Source of the DNA: Massilia sp. 9096
GTDB lineage: Bacteria > Pseudomonadota > Gammaproteobacteria > Burkholderiales > Burkholderiaceae_D
DNA: 64,000 nucleotides
Assembly: GCF_000745265.1 (NCBI RefSeq)
Contig: NZ_JQNN01000001.1
Span: 4,092,001-4,156,000, forward strand
Direction of reading: 5' to 3'
This document shows positions 51,649-61,702 of this stretch, one piece after another; position 1 is the stretch's first letter; each line of letters opens with the position of its first letter. The notes beneath the pieces are model-generated. The model worked only from the letters and a program-made list of their open reading frames with translations. It was not told where the DNA came from and searched no databases. Made by a program: the position numbers and the translations under genes.

Positions 51649-52866
51649 ATGTTGAAACTGGATTTCCACCCCGCCGGCCGTCACTTCCTGCAGATCCCTG
51701 GCCCCAGCCCGGTCCCGGACCGCATCCTGCGCGCCATGAGCTACCCGACCATCGACCACCGCGGCCCGGAATTCGGCGCGCTCGGTCTGCAGGTCCTGGC
51801 AGGCATCAAGCAGATCTTCAAGACCGAGCAGCCGGTCGTGATCTATCCGGCCTCCGGCACCGGCGCGTGGGAAGCGGCGCTGACCAATACCCTGAGCCCG
51901 GGTGACCACGTGCTGATGTACGAGACCGGCCACTTCGCCACCCTGTGGAAGAAGATGGCCGAGGCGCTCGGCCTGAAGCCGGAATTCCTCGGCTTGCCCG
52001 GCATCGAAGGCTGGCGCCGCGGCGTGCAGGCCGACATGATCGAAGCGCGCCTGCGCCAGGACGCCGCGCACGAGATCAAGGCCGTGTGCGTGGTCCACAA
52101 CGAAACCTCGACCGGCGTCACCTCGAACATCGCCGCGGTCCGCAAGGCCATCGACAACGCCGGCCACCCTGCCCTGCTGCTGGTCGACACGATTTCCGGC
52201 CTGGCCTCGGCCGATTACCGCCATGACGAGTGGGGCGTCGACGTCACCGTCTCCGGTTCGCAAAAAGGCCTGATGCTGCCGCCGGGGATCAGCTTCAACG
52301 CGGTCTCGAAAAAGGCGCTCGCCGCCAGCAAGAGCGCGAAACTGCCGAAGGCGTTCTGGGGCTGGCACGAGATCATCGAGATGAACGCCACCGGCTACTG
52401 GCCATACACGCCGAACACCAACCTGCTGTACGGCCTGGCCGAAGCGCTCGACATGATCCTGGGCGAGGGCCTGGACAACACCTTCGCGCGCCACGAACGT
52501 CTGGCGCATGCCTGCCGCACGGCGGTCAAGGCATGGGGGCTCGAGATCCAGTGCCTTGACCCCGCCGTGTATTCGCCGGTGCTGACCGGCGTCGTGATGC
52601 CCGAGGGGATCGATGCCGACCAGGTCCGCAAGATCATCTACGAGCGTTTCGACATGTCGCTCGGGACCGGCCTGGGCAAGTTGAAAGGCAGGATGTTCCG
52701 CATCGGTCACCTGGGCGAAGCGAACGACCTGACCCTGATGGCCACCCTGGCCGGCTGCGAAATGGGCCTGAAACTGGCGGGCGTGCCGCTCGCCGGCAGC
52801 GGCGTGCAGGCGGCGATGGAAGCGCTCACCGCGCAGGAACGGCAGGTCGACCTGAAGGCGGCTTGA
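51649..52866 (+). CDS. Class V aminotransferase (alanine/serine-glyoxylate aminotransferase-like)
   Basis: 405-residue PLP enzyme. It starts FLQIPGPSPVPDRILRAM and MSYPTIDHRGPEFG, the pattern of the alanine/serine/aspartate-glyoxylate aminotransferase group; the cofactor lysine is in VTVSGSQKGLMLPPG (about residue 205), the PLP-ring Asp in LLLVDTISGLAS, and the C-terminal arginine block in FRIGHLGEANDLTLMA. It transfers an amino group, likely onto glyoxylate or pyruvate. The ATG at 51649 has a strong GGAGG site. First gene of a three-gene operon with an MFS transporter and a hydratase, under a GntR regulator; natural substrate unknown. Confidence 0.9.
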   Translation: MLKLDFHPAGRHFLQIPGPSPVPDRILRAMSYPTIDHRGPEFGALGLQVLAGIKQIFKTEQPVVIYPASGTGAWEAALTNTLSPGDHVLMYETGHFATLWKKMAEALGLKPEFLGLPGIEGWRRGVQADMIEARLRQDAAHEIKAVCVVHNETSTGVTSNIAAVRKAIDNAGHPALLLVDTISGLASADYRHDEWGVDVTVSGSQKGLMLPPGISFNAVSKKALAASKSAKLPKAFWGWHEIIEMNATGYWPYTPNTNLLYGLAEALDMILGEGLDNTFARHERLAHACRTAVKAWGLEIQCLDPAVYSPVLTGVVMPEGIDADQVRKIIYERFDMSLGTGLGKLKGRMFRIGHLGEANDLTLMATLAGCEMGLKLAGVPLAGSGVQAAMEALTAQERQVDLKAA

Positions 52867-53022
52867 AGCAGCGAGAAGTACAGAAGCGGTATTGAGGCAG
52901 CAAATGGCGTCGGCGCGGACACGATCTGCGCCGGCAAAGTCACATATGCAATTCGTGCCCCGGACAGATCCCGCAGAGGACGTCGCCTGCGCCGCGACAG
53001 CCGGCACCAACTGGAGACACCC

Positions 53023-54306
53023 ATGAAATTCCTGCGTTTGCGGCCAACCAGCGTCGTGCTATTGATGCTGTGTTTCATGTATTTCATCACCTATCTGGAC
53101 CGCGTCAACGTCAGCACCGCCTCGTCCGGGTTCGGCAAGGAATTCAACCTGTCGAAAACCGAGATCGGCCTGGTCTTTTCGGCTTTCGCCTATCCCTACC
53201 TCGTATTCCAGATCATCGGCGGCTGGGTCAGCGACAAGTTCGGTGCGCGCAAGACCCTGATCTGGTGCGGCCTGCTGTGGGCGCTCGCCACCATCCTGAC
53301 CGGTTTCGCCGGCGGGCTGGTCTCGCTGCTGGCGGCGCGGCTGCTGCTGGGCTTCGGCGAAGGCGCCACCTTCCCGGCGGCCACCGCCGCCATGGGCAGC
53401 TGGGTGGCCAAGGAAAACCGCGGCTTCGCCCAGGGCCTGACCCACGCCTTCTCGCGTATCGGCAACACGGTGGCGCCGGCGGCGGTGGTGGCCATCATGG
53501 CCTGGCACGGCTGGCGCGAATCGTTTTATATCTGCGGCGTCATCAGCCTGGTGTGGGTGGCGATCTGGTCGCGCGTCTTCACCGAAGATCCGGCCAAGCA
53601 TCCGCGCATCACCCAGCAGGAGCTGAGCGCGCTGCCGGTCGTGAAGAAAAAGCAGGCCGCCGTGCCGTGGGGGCCGCTGTTCATGCGCATGCTGCCGGTC
53701 ACGCTGGTCTACTTCTGCTATGGCTGGACGCTGTGGCTGTTCCTGAGCTGGATCCCGCAGTATTTCCTGCACAGCTACGACCTGGACATCAAGAAGTCGG
53801 CGGTGTTCGCCTCCGGCGTGTTCTTCGCCGGCGTGGTCGGCGATACCCTGGGCGGCATCATCAGCGACCGCATCCTGAAACGCTCGGGCAACCTCAAAAA
53901 GGCGCGCAGCTACATGGTCGCGATCTGCATGTTCCTGACCATGCTGTCGCTGCTGCCGCTGATGTTCACCCATGACCGCCTGGTGTCGACCCTGAGCCTG
54001 AGCGCCGGTTTCTTCTTCGCCGAGATGACGATCGGACCGATGTGGGCCATCCCGATGGACATCGCGCCGGATTGCTGCGGCACCGCCAGCGGCATCATGA
54101 ACACCGGATCGGCCATGGCGGCGATCCTGTCGCCGGTCATCTCCGGCTACGTGATCGACGCGACCGGCAACTGGGAGTTGCCCTTCGTCGGCAGCATCGT
54201 CCTGATGGGCATCGGCGTGCTGCTGTCGTTCCGCATGCAGCCGGACAACAAGTTCCACCGCCCCGCCGCGCCCGCACCGGGCGTCGCGATCGAACCGCAG
54301 GCATGA
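53023..54306 (+). CDS. MFS transporter, anion:cation symporter (ACS) type
   Basis: 427-residue major facilitator with twelve helices. The start FITYLDRVNVSTASSGFGKE is the ACS-family signature seen in galactonate, glucarate, hexuronate and phthalate transporters; the loop GGWVSDKFGARKTLIWCGLL is the MFS motif A. It probably imports an organic acid with protons. It lies 156 bp after the aminotransferase and overlaps the hydratase gene by 4 bp (ATGA), so it should bring in the substrate of this operon. Confidence 0.9.
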   Translation: MKFLRLRPTSVVLLMLCFMYFITYLDRVNVSTASSGFGKEFNLSKTEIGLVFSAFAYPYLVFQIIGGWVSDKFGARKTLIWCGLLWALATILTGFAGGLVSLLAARLLLGFGEGATFPAATAAMGSWVAKENRGFAQGLTHAFSRIGNTVAPAAVVAIMAWHGWRESFYICGVISLVWVAIWSRVFTEDPAKHPRITQQELSALPVVKKKQAAVPWGPLFMRMLPVTLVYFCYGWTLWLFLSWIPQYFLHSYDLDIKKSAVFASGVFFAGVVGDTLGGIISDRILKRSGNLKKARSYMVAICMFLTMLSLLPLMFTHDRLVSTLSLSAGFFFAEMTIGPMWAIPMDIAPDCCGTASGIMNTGSAMAAILSPVISGYVIDATGNWELPFVGSIVLMGIGVLLSFRMQPDNKFHRPAAPAPGVAIEPQA

Positions 54307-55076
54307 CCATGACGACGCATCCCGACCTAGCAGAACAGCTCGGCCAGCTGCTGGCCGACGCGCACGCGCGCAAGGGCAGCCAAGTGACGGTGCCGACCGA
54401 ACTCGACGCGCCGGACAATGCCGCCGCCTACCGTGCGCAGCGGGCGTTCCTGCAACGCCATCGGCTCGACATCGGCGGCTGGAAGATCGGCGCCAAATCG
54501 GAGGATGGCCCGATCCAGGGCGCGCCGCTGCCGCGGCAAGGCATCCACGCCAGCGGAGCGACCCTGGCGCGCAGCGGTTTTCCGCTGTTCGGCATCGAAC
54601 TCGAGATCATGTTCCGTTTCGGGCGCGACTTCCTGCCCGATGCGGCGCCGGTCGCGGACGCCGAGGTGTTGGCGAGCATTGCCGGCATCGCGGCATCGAT
54701 CGAAATCGTCTCGAGCCGCCTGGCCGGCTGGCCCGACGTGCCCAAGCCGAACCAGCTTGCCGACCTGCAGAACCATGGCGCGCTGATCATCGGCGAGTTC
54801 GTCGACTACCGCGGCGAGGTCGACGTGCGCAGCCCGCAGGCGCGCCTGGTGCTGGACGGCCAGGTCATCTTCGATGGCGCCGGCAGCAATCCCGCCGGCG
54901 ATCCGCGCCGCCTGCTGCCCTGGCTGGTGCGGCATTGCCGCGAACAGGCGATCGCGCTGCCGGCCGGGACGGTCGTGACCGCGGGGTCGTACACGGGGAT
55001 GGTGTTTCCGCAAGCGTTGGGAATGGTGACGGGGACGATTGCGGGGCTGCCGGCGGTGGGGTTCGAGATCACCTGA
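54303..55076 (+). CDS. 2-keto-4-pentenoate hydratase / FAH-superfamily enzyme
   Basis: 257-residue member of the fumarylacetoacetate hydrolase superfamily, hydratase (MhpD) branch. Visible motifs are GGWKIGAKSEDGPIQGAPLP, GIELEIMFRFGRDF (metal-binding Glu pair), ASIEIVSSRLAGWPDVPKPN and AGSYTGMVFPQALGMVTGTI. These enzymes hydrate or decarboxylate 2-keto acids such as 2-oxopent-4-enoate from meta-cleavage, but no ring-cleavage dioxygenase is here, so the substrate is probably a keto acid made by the neighbouring aminotransferase. ATG at 54303; stop followed by a terminator. Confidence 0.88.
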   Translation: MTMTTHPDLAEQLGQLLADAHARKGSQVTVPTELDAPDNAAAYRAQRAFLQRHRLDIGGWKIGAKSEDGPIQGAPLPRQGIHASGATLARSGFPLFGIELEIMFRFGRDFLPDAAPVADAEVLASIAGIAASIEIVSSRLAGWPDVPKPNQLADLQNHGALIIGEFVDYRGEVDVRSPQARLVLDGQVIFDGAGSNPAGDPRRLLPWLVRHCREQAIALPAGTVVTAGSYTGMVFPQALGMVTGTIAGLPAVGFEIT

Positions 55077-55091
55077 ACGGCGCCGCACATG

Positions 55092-55131
55092 AAAAATCCC
55101 CGGGACCGGGAACGGTGACGGGGATTTTTTT
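55092..55131. terminator. Bidirectional terminator between the hydratase and ssb
   Basis: AAATCCCCG pairs with CGGGGATTT around a 16-base loop, with a T run on the right and an A run on the left. It serves both the plus-strand operon and the convergent ssb gene. Confidence 0.88.
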
Positions 55132-55151
55132 ATTGCCTGACTGGGACGCGA

Positions 55152-55667
55152 TCAGAACGGAATATCGTCATCCATATCCGAGAAGTTCGGCGCCGGTTTC
55201 GGCTGCGGACGTGCGGCCGGGGCCGGCGGAGCCTGGCGTTGCGGCGCCGGACGGCTCGGCGGGGCGTCGTAGCCGGCGTCGCCGCCGTAGCTGCCGCTGC
55301 CGCCACCGTCGTAGCTGTCACCGCCCATGCCCTGGCGGCCGCCCAGCATCTGCATGTTTTCCGCGACGATGTCGGTCGAGTAGCGCTCGACGCCGTCCTT
55401 GTCGGTGTACTTGCGGGTCTGCAGGCGGCCTTCGACGTAGACCGACGAACCCTTCTTGAGGTACTGGCCGACGATTTCAGCCATGCGGCCGAAGAACGAG
55501 ATGCGGTGCCACTCGGTCAGCTCTTTCTGTTCGCCGCTGTTGCGGTCCTTCGATTTGTACGACGTCGCCACGGCGATGTTGGCGATGGCGTCGCCGCTCG
55601 GCATGTAGCGGATTTCCGGATCGCGGCCGAGGTTGCCGACGATGATGACCTTGTTGACTGATGCCAT
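55152..55667 (-). CDS. ssb: Single-stranded DNA-binding protein
   Basis: 171-residue Ssb. The OB-fold begins [20 protein letters not shown] and has [20 protein letters not shown] and [21 protein letters not shown] Gly/Pro/Gln-rich linker follows, and the acidic tip DMDDDIPF, which recruits repair and replication partners, is intact. Size and tail match E. coli-type tetrameric Ssb. It shares the uvrA neighbourhood common in betaproteobacteria, though here an unknown secreted-protein gene lies between. Confidence 0.96.
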   Translation of the reverse strand: MASVNKVIIVGNLGRDPEIRYMPSGDAIANIAVATSYKSKDRNSGEQKELTEWHRISFFGRMAEIVGQYLKKGSSVYVEGRLQTRKYTDKDGVERYSTDIVAENMQMLGGRQGMGGDSYDGGGSGSYGGDAGYDAPPSRPAPQRQAPPAPAARPQPKPAPNFSDMDDDIPF

Positions 55668-55893
55668 GGTGAAATACCCTTTCGTGTGATCCCTGGCTCT
55701 GCACGATGACTAAGTGCCGGGGAAACTGGTTAGTTTGAGTCCATTATTATGCCTCTTCGCAAGGCTTCCGAGGCAAAAAAATGAGGGTTGTGGATGGGCC
55801 AATACAGCCACCGAAGCGGCCCCGTAGCCACCACATCCTCAGACAGTCGATATGGTGTCGAAGTGCCCGGTTTGGAAGAGATTCGCGTCAAAA

Positions 55894-57267
55894 TTACGGG
55901 GCTTTTTGTGCGCTAGGCGCCAGCTCGAAATACTCGGGAAACCGTGTCGCCAGCGTCCGCTCGCGCGCCGTGATGCTGTCGAGAGTGGGCCACAGCGGCG
56001 CCAGTGCGCGCGCTATCGTCCAGCTGCGCCAGGCGCGCTGGGTGTCCAGGCGCAAAAAGTAGAAGTCGCCGATATCTTTATAGGCGCCGGCCAGCGCCGG
56101 ATTGGCGCGCAGCACGTCGAGATACAGCGCGGCGGCCGCGGGCGCTTCGCGCAGCATCACGTGGTCGTTGGCTTCGAACAGGCTCAGCAGGTAGCGCCGG
56201 GCGGGCGCCGCTTGCGCGCGCAAGCCCTGCAGCGTCGTCACCGCCTGGCGCAGCTCCTCGGGCGTCTTGGCGGCCAGGGCTGTCGAGAGCTGCCGCAGGT
56301 CGGGATCGGTTTGCAGCGCCTGCTTTTGCTCGTCTGGCAACGGCGGCATCGCCACGCCGCCGACCCGGTATTCGGTCACGGTCAGGAAGGCGTCCAGCGG
56401 CCGCTGCTCGCGCAGGCTGGCGGCCAGCGTCTCTGCATTCGGGCGCACGGCGCGGGTGGCCAGCGCGCTGCGCATGGCCCAGGCGCGCTCGATCATGTCG
56501 TCGAGGGTCACGGCGTCGCCGGCCGGCTGGCGCGGCGCATAGCCGGCCAGCGTGAACGTGGCCGGGGCGTCGGCCTGGCGCGGCGCGCCGATCTTGAGCT
56601 CGACCGTGCCGGTACCCCATCCCGGCTGGAAGGTGTAGGTGATGCGGGCCGGGATGGCCTGCTCTTTCTGCAGCGCGGCCAGCACGGCCGGATAGCCGGA
56701 AAAGGTATAGCGCAGATATTGCACGAAACGCGCGGCGTCGGCCGGGGACACCGGCGTCGCCTCCTTGCCATGCCTCAACAGGATGGCGTCGCCGCTGGCG
56801 AACACCTCGTCCGCGCCTTCGGTACGCACTTCGACCGGGTACGCCTCGGCGCCCTGCACGCTCAGTTCGTGCTGGTCCTCGAGCTCGGACGGCAGCTTGC
56901 GCTCGGGCGTGGTGGCGGCGATCGTCTTGCGCAGCGCGGCGCGGTTGCGCAGTTCGAGCTCGCGAAAGCCGAGCGTGTCGAACAGCGAGTACTCGTCGAA
57001 GGTCTTGGCGGCTTCGTCCAGGACGTAGCGGCGGCGCCGCTCGAAATCGTAGACGACGGTGATGTTGCCTTCGCGCCGGCTGAGATAGGTGTCGCCGAGC
57101 AGCACCTCGCTGTCCACGGTGCGCTCGGGCATGCCCTTGGCGCCCGGATTGACCTGGCTCCTGGTCGCCGCCGTCACGCTCAGGCGCAAGGCGGCGCTCG
57201 CCGGCCCGGCAAGCGTGGCGGCGAGCGAGGCCAGCACGACCTGGCAAAGAAGACGCGACATGTTCAT
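55894..57267 (-). CDS. Secreted protein of unknown function, TPR-like C-terminus
   Basis: 457-residue protein with a Sec signal peptide (residues 1-25, ending PASA). The N-terminal third has VLLGDTYLSRREGNITVVYD and RRRYVLDEAAKTFDEYSLFD, beta-rich and reminiscent of lipoprotein-carrier-like folds. The C-terminal third (about 350-440) has helical pairs such as APAAAALYLDVLRANPALAG and YKDIGDFYFLRLDTQRAW that look like TPR units. I do not recognise the family. It sits between ssb and uvrA, in divergent orientation to uvrA, and no partner gene is adjacent. Confidence 0.7.
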   Translation of the reverse strand: MNMSRLLCQVVLASLAATLAGPASAALRLSVTAATRSQVNPGAKGMPERTVDSEVLLGDTYLSRREGNITVVYDFERRRRYVLDEAAKTFDEYSLFDTLGFRELELRNRAALRKTIAATTPERKLPSELEDQHELSVQGAEAYPVEVRTEGADEVFASGDAILLRHGKEATPVSPADAARFVQYLRYTFSGYPAVLAALQKEQAIPARITYTFQPGWGTGTVELKIGAPRQADAPATFTLAGYAPRQPAGDAVTLDDMIERAWAMRSALATRAVRPNAETLAASLREQRPLDAFLTVTEYRVGGVAMPPLPDEQKQALQTDPDLRQLSTALAAKTPEELRQAVTTLQGLRAQAAPARRYLLSLFEANDHVMLREAPAAAALYLDVLRANPALAGAYKDIGDFYFLRLDTQRAWRSWTIARALAPLWPTLDSITARERTLATRFPEYFELAPSAQKAP

Positions 57268-57588
57268 GGCTCGACCTTATCTGGATGGCATTCGATAGTC
57301 ACATACAAATGGCGAGCCGGCAATATTTACCCGGGCCGGCGTCATGCATCCGCGTCATCGCGAAAATATTTTTCGCTTTCTGGTGAGTCTGTCATTGAAT
57401 TGCCGCGTGTCCTGACCACATACGGACGGTACCGGTTTGCTGAACGGTTGGCGGCTGCATTTCCGGGTCATTGCCAACCACTGTGTATAAAACCAGTTAA
57501 ACTAGCGAGTTCCCCTCTTCGTTCGGCCGCTCACCGTCGACTTTTCGTGCGCCGGCCCGCAAACCATTGAAAGGCTCCACACAAGCTA
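57268..57588. promoter_or_regulatory. 321-bp divergent promoter region of uvrA and the secreted protein
   Basis: The spacer is the least GC-rich stretch nearby and should hold both divergent promoters. The only clear site is the SOS box at 57481-57496. No small gene was found. The uvrA ribosome site (GAAAGG, about 57569) is unusually far, 14-15 bp, from the ATG at 57589. Confidence 0.6.
57481..57496. promoter_or_regulatory. LexA (SOS) box of uvrA
   Basis: CTGTGTATAAAACCAG fits the CTG-N10-CAG consensus of proteobacterial LexA boxes with the usual AT-rich core. It lies 93 bp before the uvrA start, consistent with the well-known SOS control of uvrA. Confidence 0.75.
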
Positions 57589-60438
<2,850 letters not shown>

Positions 60439-60459
60439 CAGCATAAGCAGGCAATCGAC

Positions 60460-60486
60460 AAAAGGGCGCTCCGGCGCCCTTTTTTA
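60460..60486 (+). terminator. Rho-independent terminator of uvrA
   Basis: AGGGCGC (60463-60469) pairs with GCGCCCT (60474-60480) around the stable TCCG loop, then six T. The right end overlaps the stop codon of the convergent cyanophycinase gene. Confidence 0.93.
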
Positions 60487-61692
60487 TTGCGCCGAATAGA
60501 AAGGCTGGGCGATCCTGACCGGCCGCACGTCCATCCGGATCCGGTAGATCGAATACGCATCCTCGCGGTTGGCGGCGTATTCGCGCGTCTCCGGCACGCG
60601 TGTGAACGTGAACTCGAAGCCGCGTTCCGGATTCGCGCTGCCCGGGCCTTCGAAAGCGACGCCGACGGCGCGCTGCTGGTCGCTGTCGGCCAGCTTCTCG
60701 AGCAGGTCCACCACCGAGGTGTTGCCGACGATGTCGGTGCTGAAGATCGGCGCGCGGTGCTCGCGGTCGGCGTCCGTCAGGGGCGCCTTGTCCGGTCCCG
60801 GCGCAACCGCGAGGGTGAGGAGGTTGAGTCGATCCCCGCTGTCCAGGTAGCTGATGTGCGCGTTGGACAGGTTCAGCAGCGGCTGCGTCTTGTCGACGCT
60901 GGCCCCTAGCAGGTCGAGCACCAGCGCGCCGCGGTAGCCGATCACCATGGCTTCGTGCGCGGGACCGACCACCACGGCCGTGTTCTCGTCGATGCCCAGG
61001 CCCAGCGTGTAGCCCTTGGCCACCATCGCCGGCAGCATGCGCGCGAAGCGGCCGCGGACCAGGAAGTGCTGGTCGATGAAGACACCGTCGCCGACGAAGC
61101 CCAGGCCGGGCGCCACGTCCTTGCCATCGACCACGCCGTTCTTCAGCACCGGCATCACGTCCAGCGGCGGATCGTAGAACATGGTGCGGCTCATGATGGC
61201 GGCGCCGGCGCTGGTGCCGGCGATCACGCCGCCGCGCCGGTACAGGCGCCACAGCGCATCCAGCAGCGCCGTGTTGCTGCCGTCCGCGCGCCGCAGCGTC
61301 GAGGTGATGCGGGCCTGGTCGCCCCCGGTGAAGAAGACGCCGCCGGCCTTGCTCATCTGCTCCGCCAGGGCCGGATCGTCGGCGACCTTGCGCGCGTCCG
61401 TGCCTGGCAGCAGCGGCGCGACCGGCACCACGAAGGGCCGCGCGCCGTAGCGCTTCAGGCAGTCCACGGTGAGCTGCCCTTCGCGTTCGGGCGTGCCGGC
61501 CGCGGTCGGCAGCACCGCGATGCGCGCGCCCCTGCCGCCCGCCAGCGCGACGATCTTCCGCCACACCTCGGCATTGTCGGCGCGCAGCGCGCCGCCGATG
61601 ATGACCAGCGATCCCTTGGGTTCTTGCGCGTGCACGCCCGAGCATGCGCACGCGAGCGCCAGCGCCAGCGCGAGACACCAGCTCTTCAACAT
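60484..61692 (-). CDS. Cyanophycinase, secreted (peptidase family S51)
   Basis: 402-residue protein with a signal peptide (residues 1-22, ending VHA). The S51 core is visible: LVIIGGALRADNAEVW, IAVLPTAAGTPEREG, FFTGGDQARI and the nucleophile block VIAGTSAGAAIMSRTM (Ser about residue 160); GLGFVGDGVFIDQHFLVRGR follows. Cyanophycinases cut the storage polymer cyanophycin into beta-Asp-Arg dipeptides; secreted ones feed on polymer released by other cells. The gene follows the TonB receptor by 10 bp and is co-transcribed with it. No isoaspartyl dipeptidase is in the window. Confidence 0.9.
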   Translation of the reverse strand: MLKSWCLALALALACACSGVHAQEPKGSLVIIGGALRADNAEVWRKIVALAGGRGARIAVLPTAAGTPEREGQLTVDCLKRYGARPFVVPVAPLLPGTDARKVADDPALAEQMSKAGGVFFTGGDQARITSTLRRADGSNTALLDALWRLYRRGGVIAGTSAGAAIMSRTMFYDPPLDVMPVLKNGVVDGKDVAPGLGFVGDGVFIDQHFLVRGRFARMLPAMVAKGYTLGLGIDENTAVVVGPAHEAMVIGYRGALVLDLLGASVDKTQPLLNLSNAHISYLDSGDRLNLLTLAVAPGPDKAPLTDADREHRAPIFSTDIVGNTSVVDLLEKLADSDQQRAVGVAFEGPGSANPERGFEFTFTRVPETREYAANREDAYSIYRIRMDVRPVRIAQPFYSAQ

Positions 61693-61702
61693 GCGGCCCG
61701 TG

